Below are positions 23,830-37,540 of a DNA stretch of 64,000 bases, one piece after another. The translations under genes were made by a program, and so were the position numbers. The DNA is taken from NCBI GenBank assembly GCA_029783825.1, contig JAREIK010003374.1:155852-219851 (forward strand), written 5' to 3'. The notes beneath the pieces are model-generated. The model made no database searches. It was not told the DNA's origin and saw only the letters and a program-made list of their open reading frames with translations. This DNA is from Sapria himalayana. Taxonomy: Eukaryota > Streptophyta > Magnoliopsida > Malpighiales > Rafflesiaceae. Numbering within the stretch: position 1 is the stretch's first letter; each line of letters opens with the position of its first letter.

Positions 23830-26800
23830 AAAATAATTTTTAAAATTTTTTTAAATGTGAATACCATGTATAATTATATTAATCTTATTAATTATATCTC
23901 ATATAAATTCAATATAAACAATTGTAATGATATATATTATAATAATGATCAGAAATTAAATTAATAAACTATTATTAATAATATAAATATTAATTAAAAT
24001 ATATTTACATAACACAAAATGATTAAAAATCAAATAAAAATATATTACTAAATAATAATAATAATTAATTTTTAAATTTTTCCATCTTTTTATAAGCTTA
24101 TTTTTTTTTGATTAAAAATAAATTATATAAATAATATCTTCTCACTCGAAATTTATTTTGTAGTTAATTTTTCTAAAAAATTAAAATATAAATAATTAAA
24201 ATGAATATTTAAAAGTATAATAAATAGAAATAAAAATGAGATTTATTATTTTTTAAGTAGTATACAGCTGTTATAAGGTTTATCTATTTAGGGGTTTCAG
24301 GCTTTATGAGCTACTGATTTAAGTAAGTAAACATTCAATGGTCTATAGGTTTTATTTAAAAAAGATATAACAATAATTTTTTTTTGTATTATTTCTCATT
24401 TTTTAAGATTATAAACTTTGAAAATATAATAATTATTAAATTTTTTACAAAAGTGAATACAATATTTATTTATAATAATCATAATAATTATATATCATAT
24501 AAATTCAATATAAACAAATTTATTGATGGATATTCTAATAATTATCAAAAAATAAATTAAAAATCTATTATGAATAAGTTGATATTACTTAAAATATAAT
24601 ATCAAAACCTAAAATGATTCAAAAGCAAAGCAAAATATATTACTTAATAATAATTATTTGTTTTTAAATTTTTATTCTTTTTATAAGCTTATATATTTTT
24701 TGATGAAAAATATTTTTATAAATTATATTTTAACTCATAATTTATTTTATAATTAATATATATATATAAATAAAAAACATAACAATCGAAATGAATTTTT
24801 TAAATTATAATGAAAACAAATAAAAATGAGATTTATTAATTATTATTTACGGTATACCAGTTTAAAGGATTATTATTATATAGGGGTATTGTGATTTTGT
24901 AGTTTAGTGATTTAAGTGTTTAGGCATTTAGTGATTTATAGGTTTTATTTAAACAATGAAATAACAAAAAAAATATTTTTTTTTATTTTTTCACATGTTC
25001 AAAAATTTATAATCTTTGAAAAAATAAAAATTTTAAAACTTTTTTCGAAAGTGAATACAATATTTAGTTATAATAATTATTAAATTTATATGTTATATAA
25101 ATTCAATATAAATATTTTTATTGATAAATATTCTAATAATGATCAAAAAATATTAATAATCTATTATTAATAAGATAGATATCAATTAAAATATAATTAC
25201 AAAACCTAAAATGATTCAGAAGCAAAGCAAAATATATTACTATATAATAATTTTTTGTTTAGAAAATTTTTTTCTTTTAAAAAGTTTATCTCTAATTTTT
25301 TGATGAAAAATAATTTATATAAATTATTTTTGTCTAGCTCAATTTATTTTGTAATTTATATTTATATATATATAAACAAATAAATAATTAAAATGAATAT
25401 TTAAAATTATAATGAAAAAAAATGAGATTTATTATTTATTATTTAGGGATACTATTTTGATTTAAATTAGATCTGTCTCACTAATAATTTATTTTGTAAT
25501 TAATATTTCTATAAAAATAAACTGATAAATAATTACAATAAAAATTTAAAATTATACTGAATAAAAATTAAAATGAGATTATGATTTATTATTAATGTAT
25601 ACCAGTTTAATGGTTTTGACATTTAGGAGTTTAGAGATTTATGTTTTTAGGCATTTAGTATTTTATAGATTTTATTTAAACAATAAAATAAAAAAAATTG
25701 TAATATTTTCTCATTTTCAGAGGTTATAACATTTGAAAATATAATAAAATTTAATATTTTATGATATGTAAATACAATATTTAGTTATAATAATATTATT
25801 AATTATATATAAATAAATTCAATATAAACATTTTTAGTGATAACTATTCTAATAATGATTAAAAAATAAATTAATAATCTATAATTAATAAGTTAGATAT
25901 CAATTAAAATATAATTACAAAACCTAAAATAATTCAGAAACAAAGCAAAATATAATACAATATAATATTTTTTTGTTTTTTATTTTTTTCTTCTTTTTTT
26001 AAGTTTATCTATATTTTTTTGTTGAAAAATAATTTATATAAGTTATATTTGTATAACTTATAATTAATTTTGTAATTAATATTTATATAAAAATAAACAA
26101 ATAAATAATTAAAATGAATATTTAAAATTATAATGAAAAAATAAAAATGAGATTTATTATTTATTATTTAGGATATACATGTTTAAAAAATGTATCTATT
26201 TAGGATTTTCGAGATATAGAAGTTATTGATTTAACTATTTAGGCATTTAATGGTTTATAGGATTTAATCAAACAATGAAATAACAAAAAATTTATTTTTG
26301 ATATTTTTTCAAATTTTTGAAGGTTATAACATTTGAAATTATAATAATTTTAAAATTTTTTAAAAATGTGAATACAATATTTAGTAATAATAAATATTAT
26401 AACTATATATAATATAAACTAAAAGTTAAACAATTTTATTGATAGATATTATAACAATTATCAAAAATAAATTAATAATCTATTATTATATGATAGATAT
26501 AAATTAAAATATAATTAAAAAACCTAAAATAATTCAAAATCAAAGTAAAATTTATTACTAAATAATAATTTTATTTTTAGTTTTTGCATCATTTTATAAG
26601 CTTATATGTTTTTTTGATGGAAAATATATTATTTAAATTATATTTGTATAACTCATAATTTATTTTGTAATTAATATTTCTATAAATTATTTAAATTATA
26701 TTTAAGTTTTACGAGTTTAAAGGTTTAAGTATTTAGGGGCTTAGAGGTTTAAAAGTTTAGATATTTATGTATTTAGGCATTTAATATTTTATATGTTTTA

Positions 26801-29800
26801 TTTAAACAATGATATAACAAAAAATTTATTTTTTTTATTTTTTCTCATTTTTGAAGGTTATAAACTTTGAAAATATAACAATTTTAAATTTTCTTTATAT
26901 GTGAATACTATATTTAGTTATGATAATCTTAATAATTATATATCATGTTAATTCAATATAAACAATTATATTGATAGATATTATATTAATGATGAAAAAA
27001 TAAATTAATAAACTATTATTAATAATATAGATATTTTTTAAAATATATTTGCAAAACATAAATTTATTCAAAATCAAAGTAAAAAATAATAGTAAATAAT
27101 AATTTTTTTTATGTTTTGCTTCTTTTTAAAAGATTATATTTTTTGTTATTAAAAGTAAATTATTTAAATTATATTTGTCTTCCACATAATTTATTTTTAA
27201 TTTAAAATTCTATAAAAATAAACTAATAAATAATTAAAATGAATATTAAAAACTATAATGAATACAAATAAAATTGAGATTTATTATTTATTATTTAGGA
27301 TATACTAGTTTAATGGTTTAAGTATTTAGGTGTTTTGGGGTTTAGTGATTTATGTGTTTAGGACTTTAGTGATTTATAGGTTTTATTTAAAGAATAAAAA
27401 AATAAGAAATTAAATTTTTTGATTTTTTTTTTAATTTTTGAAGGTTATAACCTTTGAAAATATAATAATTTTTATTTTTTTAAATGATAATATAATATAT
27501 AATTATAATATTCTTAATAATTATATATAATGTAAACTCAATATAAATAATTTTATTAATAGATATTATAATAATGATCAATAAAAAATTAATAAACTTT
27601 TATTAATAAGAATGATATAAAATAAAATATAATTGCAAAAACTAAAATAATTCAAAATCAAAATAAAATATATTACAAAATAATTAATTTTTGTTTTTAA
27701 AATTTTGCCTCTTTTTATAAGCATATATATTTTTTTTGATAAAATATAAATTACTTAAAATAGATCTCTCACTAATAATTTATTTTTTAATTAATATTTC
27801 TATAAAAATAAACTGATAAATAATTAAAATAAAAATTTTAAATTATACTTAAAAAAAATTAAAATGAGTTTTATGATTTATTATTAATGTATACCAATTT
27901 AATAGTTTAAGTATTTAGAAGTTTTGTCGTTTAAGACTTTACCGATTTTTGTTTTTAGGCATTTAGTGGTTTATAGGTTTTATTTTAACAATAAAATAAC
28001 AAAAAAAATTGTAATTTTTTGTCATTTTCATTGGTTATAACCTTTGAAAATATAATAATATTTAAAATTTTTTGAAATGTGAATACAATATTTAGTTATA
28101 ATAATTTTAATAATTATAAATCTTATTAATTCAATATAAACAATTTTATTGATAGATATTATAATAATGATCAAAAATTTAATTAAGAAACTAATAATAA
28201 TAAGATTAATATTAATTAAAAAATATTTACCAATTGAAATAAAAATTAGATTTCTTAATTATTAAGTAGCATATATCGATTTAATGGTTTATGTATTTAA
28301 GAATTACGTTCCATATGAGTTTAATAATTTAACTATGTATGCATTTAGTGGTTTATAGGTATTATATAAAAATTAAAATAACATAACCTTTGAAAATATA
28401 ATAATTTTTAAATTTTTTTCAAAAGTGAATTCACTATTTAGTTATAATAATCATAATATTTATATATCATATAAATTCAATATAAACAATTTTATTGAAA
28501 AATATTCTAATAAATATCAAAAAATAAATTAATAATCTATTATAAATAAGATAGATATCAATTAAAATATAATAAAAAATCTTAAAATGATTCAGAAGAA
28601 ATTAAAATATATTACTATATAATAATTTTTGTTTTGAAATTTTTTTTTCTTTTAAAAAGTTTATCCATATTTTTTTTATGAAAATTAATTTATATAATTT
28701 ATATTTGTCTAACTCATAATTTATTTTTTAATTAATATTTATATAAAAATAAATAAATAAATAATTAAAATGAATATTTACAATTATAATGAAAAAAATA
28801 ATAATGAGATTTAATCTTTATTATTTGGGTATACCAGTCTAATTTAAATTAGATCTATCTTACTAATAATTTATTTTGTAATTAATATTTCTAAAAAAAA
28901 TAAACTGATAAATAATTAAAATAAAAATTTAAAATTATACTGAATAAAAATTAAAATGAGATTTATGATTTATTATTAATGTATACCAATTTAATAGTTT
29001 AAGTATTTAGAGGTTTTGTCGTATAGATGTTTAGCGTTTCATGTTTTTAGGCATTTAGTGGTTTATATTTTTTATTTAAACAAGAAAATAACAAACAAAA
29101 AATTTGTAATTTTTGTCAAATTTATATGTTATAACCTTTTAAAATATAATAATTTTAAATTTTTTTAAAAATGTGAATACAATATTTAGTAATAATAATC
29201 CTTATAATTATATATAATATAAACTAAATATAGACAATTTTATTTATAGATATGATATCAATTATCAAAAAATAATTTAATATGCTATTATTAATATGAT
29301 AAATTTAAATTTAAATATAATTAAAAAACCTAAAATGATTAAAAAACAATATAAAATTTATTAAATAATAATAATTTTTGTTTTTTAGTTTTTGCTTCAT
29401 TTTATAAAGTTATATATTTTTTTGATGAAAAATAAATTATTTAAATTATATTTTTATCACTCATAATTTATTTTTTAATTAATATTTCAATATATTATTT
29501 AAATTATATTTAAGGTTTACGAGTTTAAAGGTTTAATTATTTAGGGGCTTCGGGGTTTAGGAGTTTAGAGATTTATGTGTTTAGGCATTTAATGGTTTAT
29601 AAGTTTTATTTAAACAATGATATAACAAAAAATTTATTTTTGTTATTTTTTATCATTTTGGATGGTTATAACCTTTGAAAATATAACAATTTTTGAATTT
29701 TTTTATATGTTAATACTATATTAGTTATGATAAACTTAATAAGTATATATCATGTAAATTCAATATAAACAATTATATTGATAGATATTATATTAATGAT

Positions 29801-30822
29801 CAAAAAATAAATTAATAAATTATTATTAATAACAAGATTTTATTTAAAATATATTTGCAAAATGTAAATTTATTCAAAATCAAAATAAAATATATTACTA
29901 AATAATAATTTTTTGATGTTTTGCTTCTTTTTATAAGTTTATATTTTTTGTTTTTAAAAGTAAATTATTTAAATTATACTTGTCTTCCTCATAATTTATT
30001 TTAAATTTATAATTCTATAAAAATAAACTAATACATAGTTAAAATGAATATTTAAAATTATTATGAATACAAATAAAATAGAGATTTATTAGTTATTATT
30101 AAGGATATACTAGTTTAATGGTTTAAGTATTAAGGTGTTTTTGGGTTTAGTGATTTAAGTGTTTAGGCCTTTAGTGATTTATAGTTTTTATTTAAAGAAT
30201 GAAAAAAAAAATTTAATTTTGTAATTTTTTTTAATATTTAAAGGTTATAACCTTTGAAAATATAATAATTTTTAATTTTTTTAAAATGTTAATATAATAT
30301 TTAGTAATAATAATTTTAATAATTATATATAATGTAAGCTCAATATAAATAATTTTATTAATACATATTATAATAATAATCAATAAAAAGTTAATAAACT
30401 ATTATTAATAAGAATGATATAAATTAAAATATAATTGTAAAATCTAAAATGATTCAAAATAAAAATAAAATATATTACTAAATAATAAATTTTTGTTTTT
30501 AAAATTTTGCGTCTTTTTATAAGGAGATATATTTTTTTTGATGAAAAATCAATTATTTATGTTAGATCTGTCTCACTAATAATTTATTTTGTAATTAATA
30601 TTTCTATAAAAATAAACTGATAAATAATTAAAATAAAAATTTTTAATTAAACTTAATAAAAATTAAATTGAGATTTATGATTTTTTTAATGTACACATGT
30701 TTAATGCTTTAAGTATTTAGAGGTTTGGTCATTTAGGAGTTTAGAAATTTATGTTTTTAGGCATTTAGTGGTTTATAGGTTTTATTTAAACAATAAAATA
30801 AAAAAAATTGAATTTTTTTCTC

Positions 30823-30850
30823 ATTTTCATAGGTTATAACCTATGAAAAT
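30823..30850. repeat. Perfect 28-bp palindrome, matched variant (CATAGG/CCTATG)
   Basis: The half-site is ATTTTCATAGGTTA with the reverse-complement change in the other arm. Monomers with only one arm changed exist (near 32150 and 22225 the left arm is CATAGG and the right arm is CCTTTG). Confidence 0.92.
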
Positions 30851-33079
30851 ATAATAATATTTAAAATTTTTTGAAATGTGATTACAATATTTAGTTATTT
30901 TAATTTTAATAATTATATATCATATAAATTCAATATAAATAATTTTATTGATAGATAATATAATAATGATCGAAAATTAAATTAATAAACTATTAATAAT
31001 AAGATTGATATTAATTAAAAAATATTTACAAAACCCATATTGATTCAAAATTAAAGTAAAAAATATTACTGTATAATAATTTTTAATTTTTAATTTTTAC
31101 TTCTTTTATAAGCGTATATATCTTTTTTGATTAAAAATAAATTATTTAAATTATATTTGTCGCACTCATAATTTATTTTGTAATAATATTTCAAAAAAAA
31201 TAAACTAATAATAATTAAAATCAATATTTAAAATTATAATAAATTAAATAAAAATTAGATTTATTAATTATTAAATAGTATATAGCGGTTTAATGGTTTA
31301 TTTATTTAGGAGTTTTCAGATTTACCTATATATGGATTTAGTGGTTTATATGTTTTTTTTAAAAATAAAATAACAATAAATTTATTTTTGTTATTTTTTG
31401 ATATTTTCAAATGTTATAACCATTGAAAATACAATAAATTTTAAATTTTTTTCTAAAGTGAATACAATCTTTAGTTATAATAATCATTATATTTATATAT
31501 CATATAAATTCAATATAAACAATTTTATTGATAAATATTCTAATAATGATCAAAAAATAAATTAATAATCTATTATTAATAAGATAGATATCAATTAAAA
31601 TATAATTACAAAACCTAAAATGATTCAGAAGCAAAGCAAAATATATTACTATATAATAATTTTTTGTTTAGAATTCTTTTTTTTTATAAAGTTTATGTAT
31701 ATTTTTTTGATGAAAAATAATTTATATTAATTAAATTTGTTTAACTCATAATTTATTCTGTAATTAATGTTTTTATACAAATAAACAAATAAATAATTAA
31801 AATGAATATTTAAAAATATAAATAAAAAAATGAGATTTATTATTTATTATTCAGGGTTACCGATTAAATTTAAATTAGTTATTTCTCACTAATAATTTAT
31901 TTTGTAATTAATATATCTATAAAAATAAACTAATAAATATTTAAAATAAAAATATAAAATCATACTGAATAAAATTTAAAATGAGATTTATTATTTATTA
32001 TTACCGTAAACCAGTTTAATGGATTAAGTATTTAGACGTTTTTTCATTTAGGATTTTATCGATTTGTGTTTTTAGGCTTTTAGTGGTTTATACGTTTGAT
32101 TTAAAAAAATAAAATATCCAAAAAAAATTCTATAATTTTTTTTCATTTTCATAGGTTATAACCTTTGAAAATATAATAATATTTAAAATTTTTTGAAATG
32201 TGAATACAATACTTAGTTATAATAATATTAATAATTATATATCATATAAATTCAATATAAACTATTTTATTGATATATATTATAATAATAATCAAAATTA
32301 AATTTATTAACTATAGATATTAAGATAGATATTAATTAAAAAATAATTACAAAACCCAAATTGATTCAAAATTATAGAAAAATATATTTCTAGATAACAA
32401 TTTTTAATTTTTAAATTTTTACTTCTTTTATAAGCATATATATTTTTTAAATTATATTTGTCGGACTCATAATTTCTTTTGTTATAAATATTTCTATAAA
32501 AATAAACAAATAAATAATTAAAATGAATATTTAAAATTATAATAAATAGAATTAAAAATTAAATTTATTAATTATTATGTAGTATATAGTGGTTTAATGG
32601 TTTATGTATTTTGGCATTACATGGTTTAGGAGTTTACTGATTTAATTGTGCATTCATTTAGTGGTTTATAGGTTTTATTTAAAAAATAAAATAACAAAAA
32701 ATATATTTTTATTATTTTTTGATATTTTCAAAGATTATAACCTTTGAAAATATAATAATTTTTAAATTTTTTTCAAATGTGAATAAATATTTATTTATTA
32801 TAATCATAATAATTATATATCATATAAATTCAATATAAACAATTTTATTGATAGATATTCTAATAATTATCAAAAAATAAATTAAAAATCTATTATGAAT
32901 AAGATTGATATTACTCAAAATATAATATCAAAACCTAAAATGATTCAAAATAAAAGCAAAATATATTACTTAATAATAATTATTTGTTTTTAAATTTTTA
33001 TTATTTTTATAAGCTTATCTACTTTTTGATGAAAAATAATTTTTATAAATTATATTTTTAACTCATAATTTATTATATA

Positions 33080-33083
<4 letters not shown>

Positions 33084-33116
<33 letters not shown>
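33084..33116. repeat. (AT)n microsatellite
   Basis: About 33 bp of AT dinucleotide in the TATAATTAATATATAT part of a monomer. Sister monomers have much shorter runs at this place (about 24757-24769 and 38625-38638). Confidence 0.95.
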
Positions 33117-33121
<5 letters not shown>

Positions 33122-33887
33122 CTAAAAAATCAAAATTAATATTTTAAATTAAAATGAAAAGAAATAAAAATGAGATTTATTAATTAATATTTAGGGGATA
33201 CCGATTAAAACAATTATCTATATAGGGGTATCAAAATTTTGTAGTTTATTGATTTAAGTTTTTAGGCATTTAGTGATTTATAGGTTTTATTTAAATAATG
33301 AAATAATAATAAAAAATATTTTTTTTAGTTTTTCACATGTTCAAAGGTTATAATCTTTGAAAAATATAATAATTTTAATATTTTTTTCAAAAGTGAATAC
33401 AATATTTAGTTATAATAATTATTAAATTTATATATTATATAAATTAAATATAAATATTTTTATTGATAAATATAATAATAATAATCAAAAAATAAATTAA
33501 TAATCTATTATTAATAAGTTAGATATCAATTAAAATATAATTAAAAACCCTAAAATGATTCAGAAAAAAGTAAAATATATTACTATATAATAATTTTTTG
33601 TTTTTAATTTTTTTCTTCTTTTAATAAGTTTATCTATATTTTTTTGAAATTAATATTTATATAAAAATAAATAAATAAATAATTAAAATGAATATTTAAA
33701 ATTATAATGAAAAAAATAAGAATGAGATTTATTGTATATTATTTAGGATATACCTGTTTAAAAAATTTATCTATTTAGGGTTTTCTAGATTTAGAAGTTA
33801 TTGATTTAAGTATTTAGGAATTTATTGTTTTATAACTTTTATTTAAACAATAAAATAACAAAAAATTTATTTTTGATATTTTTTCAA

Positions 33888-33915
33888 ATTTTCAAATGTC
33901 ATAACATTTGAAAAT
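33888..33915. repeat. Near-perfect 28-bp palindrome, matched variant (CAAATG/CATTTG)
   Basis: Outer stem changed in both arms (AAAGG to AAATG and CCTTT to CATTT). One central pair does not match (GTCATAAC). Confidence 0.88.
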
Positions 33916-35007
33916 ATAATAATTTTAAATTTTTTTAAAAATGTGAATACAATATTTAGTAATAATAATTATTATAACTATATATAATATAAACTAAATA
34001 TAAACAATTTTATCGATAATATTATATCAATTATCAAAAAATAAATTAATAAACTATTATTAATATGATAGAAATAAATTAAAATATAATTAAAAAACCT
34101 AAAATGATTCCAAATGAAAGTAAAATTTATTACTAAATAATTATTTTTTTTAGTTTTTGCATCATTTTATAAGCTTATATTTTTTTTGTTGAAAAATATA
34201 TTATTTAACTTATATTTGTCACTCATAATTTATTTGGTAATTAATATTTCTATAAATTATTTAAACTATTTTTAAGGTTTACAAGTTTAAAGGTTTAGGT
34301 ATTTAGGGGCTTAAAAGTTTAGGAGTTTATAGATTTATGTATTTAGGCATTTAATGGTTTAAAAGTTTTATTTAAACAATGATATATCAAAAAATTTATT
34401 TTTGTTATTTTTTCTCATTTTTGAAGGTTATAACCCTTGAAAATATATCAATTTTTAAATTTTTTTTATATTTGAATACTATATTTAGTTATGATAATCT
34501 TAATAATTATATATCATGTTAATTCAATATAAACAATTATATTCATAGATATTATATTAATAATCAAAATATAAATTAATAAACTATTATTAATAAGATA
34601 GATATTTTTTAAAATATATTTGTAAAACGTAAATTTAATCAAAATCAAAGTAAAATATAACACTAAATAATAATATTTTTGATGTTTTGTTCTTTTTATA
34701 AGTTTATATTTTTTGTTTTTAAAAGTAAATTATTTAAATTATATTTGTCTTCCACAATTTATTTTTAATTTATAATCCTATAAAAATAAACTAATAAATA
34801 ATTAAAATGAATATTTAAAATTATAATGAATACAAATAAATTTCAGATTTTTTATTTATTATTCTGGGCTATACTAGTTTAATGGTTTAAGTATTTAGGT
34901 GTATAGGACTTTAGTGATTTAAGTGTATAGGACTTTAGTGATTTATAGTTTTTATTTAAAGAATGAAAAAATGAAAAATTAAATTTTTTGATTTTTTTTA
35001 ATTTTTG

Positions 35008-35068
35008 AAGTTATAACCTTTGAAAATATAATAATTGTTAATTTTCGAAGGTTATAACCTTCGAAAAT
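35008..35068. repeat. Doubled palindrome, second copy a perfect matched variant (CGAAGG/CCTTCG)
   Basis: This monomer has two palindromes in tandem about 33 bp apart. The first (about 35012-35036) is decayed on its left arm (TTTTTGAAGTTATAACCTTTG). The second, 35041-35068, is a perfect 28-bp palindrome with half-site ATTTTCGAAGGTTA, which makes a central TTCGAA on each side. The linker ATATAATAATTGTTA shows that the unit palindrome plus ATATAATAATT was duplicated. Confidence 0.92.
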
Positions 35069-36513
35069 ATAATAATTTTTAATTTTATTTAAATGTTAAT
35101 ATAATATTTAGTTATAATATTCTTAATAATTATATAAAATGTAAACTAAATATAAATAATTTTATTAATAGATATTATAATAATGATCAATAAAAAATTA
35201 ATAAACTTTTATTAATAAGATGATATAAATTAAAATATAATTGCAAAAACTAAAATTATTCAAAATCAAAATAAAATATATTACAAAATAATAAATTTTT
35301 GTTTTTAAAATTTTGCCTCTTTTTATAAGCATATATATATTTTTTGATAAAAAATATATTATTTAAAATAGATTTGTATTACTAATAATTTATTTTGTAA
35401 TTAATATTTCTATAAAAATAAACTGATAAATAATTAAATTAAAAATTTAAAATTATACTTAATAAAAATTAAATTGAGATTTATGATTTTTTATTAATGT
35501 ACATCTATTTAATGGTTTAAGTATTTAGAGGTTTTGTCATTTAAGAGTATAGCAATTTATGTTTTTAAAGAATTTAGTGGTTTATAGGTTTTATTTAAAC
35601 AATAAATTAATTATAAAAAATTTGTAATTTTTTCTCATTTCATAGGTTATAACCTTTTAAAATATAATAATATTTAAAATTTTTTGAAATGTGAAAACAA
35701 TATTTAGTTATTTTAATATTAATAATTATATTACATATAAATTCAATATAAACAATTTTATTGATAGATAATATAATAATGATCAAAAATTAAATTAATA
35801 AACTATTAATAATAAGATAGATATTAATTAAAAAATATTTACAATACTCAAATCGATTCAAAAACTAAACTGTAATATATTATTGTATAATAATCTTTAA
35901 TTTTTAAAATTTTACTTCTTTTATAAGCGTATGTTTTTTTTGATTAAAAATAAATTAGTTAAATTATATTTGTCGCTATCATAATTTAATTTGTAATAAA
36001 TATTTTATAAAAATAAACTTATAAATAATTAAAATGAATATTTAAAATTATAATAAATAGAAATAAAAATTAGATTTATTAATTATTAAGTTGTATATAG
36101 CGGTTTAATGGTTTATGTATTTATGAGGTTACTGATTTACATATATATGCATTTAGTGGTTTATATGTTTTATTTAAAAAATAAAATAACAAAATTTTTT
36201 TTTATGTTTTGATATTTTCAAAGATTATAACCTATGAAAATACAATAAATGTTAAATTTTTTTCTAAAGTGAATACAATCTTTAGTTATAATCATCATTA
36301 TATTTATATATCATATAAATTCAATATTAACAATTTTATTGATAAATATTCTAATAATGATCAAAAAATAAATTAATAATCTATTATTAATAAGATAGAT
36401 ATGAATTAAAATATAATTACAAAACCTAAAATGATTCAGAAGCATATCAAAATATATTACTAATATTTTTAAACGATGAAATAACATAAAAATTATTTTT
36501 ATTATTTTTTCAC

Positions 36514-36541
36514 ATTTTCAAAGGTTATAACCTTTGAAAAT
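36514..36541. repeat. Perfect 28-bp palindrome (canonical form)
   Basis: Half-site ATTTTCAAAGGTTA and exact reverse complement, in the last monomer before block D2. Confidence 0.95.
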
Positions 36542-36995
36542 ATAATAATTTTAAATTTTTTTTAAAATGTGAATATAATATTTAGTAATAATAATCATTA
36601 TAATTATATATAATATAAACTAATTATAAATAATTTTATTGATAGATATGATATCCATTATCAAAAAATAAATTAATAAACTATTATTAATATGATAGAT
36701 ATAAATTTAAATATAATTAAAAACCTAAATTGATTCGAAATCAATGTAAAATTTATTACTAAATAATAATTTTTTGTTTTTAAACTTTTACTTCTTTTTA
36801 TAAGATTATATTTTTTTTATTAAAAGTAAATTATTAATATTATATTTGTTTGACTAATTATTTATTTTGTAATTAATATTTATATAAAAAATAAACTAAT
36901 AAAAATTTAAATGAATATTTAAAATTATATAGAAAACAAATTAAAATGAAATTTAAGATTTATTATTATTGTATATGTAATTTATTTTTTGATAA

Positions 36996-37540
36996 TCTGT
37001 TTGTATAACCAAATATTTTTATCTTTTTTAATATTTTCATGTAAGTGCAGGAAAGGAAATATTAAGAGGCTGGGGATGCAGCAGTAGCACAATAACGGAG
37101 GTCTCGCTGACCGGACAGCTGGACGAAATTGGAGCAGAGCCTGACCCATCTCATGATCCGACCCGCTCATGTTAAATGAACCGAGAGAAATTTTAATATA
37201 AAATGTTTTGTAATTTTATTTTCGGGTGGCTGTTTTTAGACCCGTGGAACTATTCATCATCTATCTCTCTACTCTCTGTGCGATTTATCGCGACTATTCT
37301 GTGTGCTGCATACTGTAAGACATTTCTGTTGCTTTAATCTGTAACACAAAAGCATTTTCTGGTGCATTTAGCTAGTCGTACTGAGCGACTAGCCAACCAT
37401 GTTTTTTTCGATGTTTATTTTTCATTTTTTGATTCTATCATGGATAGTTGCTGAATTGGGATATATATATATTGCTTGTTTTGTGTTGTTTCTGTATTTC
37501 TGTATCTCAATCTCACTACCATGGAAGCACAATTGCCCAA
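36996..37540 (+). repeat. Dispersed 0.5-kb block, copy D2 (fuller copy)
   Basis: Same orientation as D1 and 13.9 kb downstream; the flanking monomers on the right match as well. It holds about 122 bp (37109-37231) that D1 lacks, including ACCGGACAGCTGGACG and GGAGCAGAGCCTGACCC. Near the right end an ATG (37521-37523) opens a frame reading MEAQLP before satellite takes over; in D1 this ATG is GTG. CT-rich leader-like sequence (CTATCTCTCTACTCTCTGTG) lies about 260 bp before the ATG. A hairpin GCTAGTCG-(7 nt)-CGACTAGC lies at 37371-37393. No long frame or known protein domain is seen. It could be a captured gene 5' region or the remnant of a transposon. Confidence 0.8.
37371..37393. repeat. 8-bp-stem inverted repeat in block D2
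   Basis: The stem is GCTAGTCG / CGACTAGC with loop TACTGAG. In D1 (about 23500-23520) one arm has changed (CTAGTCG versus CAACTAG), so the hairpin is weakened there. Confidence 0.8.

Larger units (their letters stand above)
23666..36995 (-). repeat. Satellite array segment 6, about 23 monomers, minus polarity
   Basis: This is the longest uninterrupted run of the satellite. Anchors lie near 23766, 24346, 24940, 25666, 26258, 26793, 27376, 27975, 28366, 29066, 29603, 30186, 30777, 31350, 32093, 32675, 33280, 33833, 34365, 34945, 35587, 36167 and 36470. Monomer types recur: the GTAAGTAA type near 24330, the TAGGGGTATTG/TTGTAGTTTAGTG type near 24880 and 33225, and the TGTGTATGCATTTAGTGG type near 22720, 28340, 32650 and 36145. 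Palindromes are best preserved in this segment, including four perfect copies with altered sequence. No coding sequence is supported. Confidence 0.9.

Noticed and set aside
37371..37400. Helitron 3' end (hairpin close to a CTAG) in block D2
   Set aside because: The hairpin is not followed at the expected distance by a CTRR end with T on the far side, and no TC start is evident on the left. The block continues about 150 bp past the hairpin in both copies.
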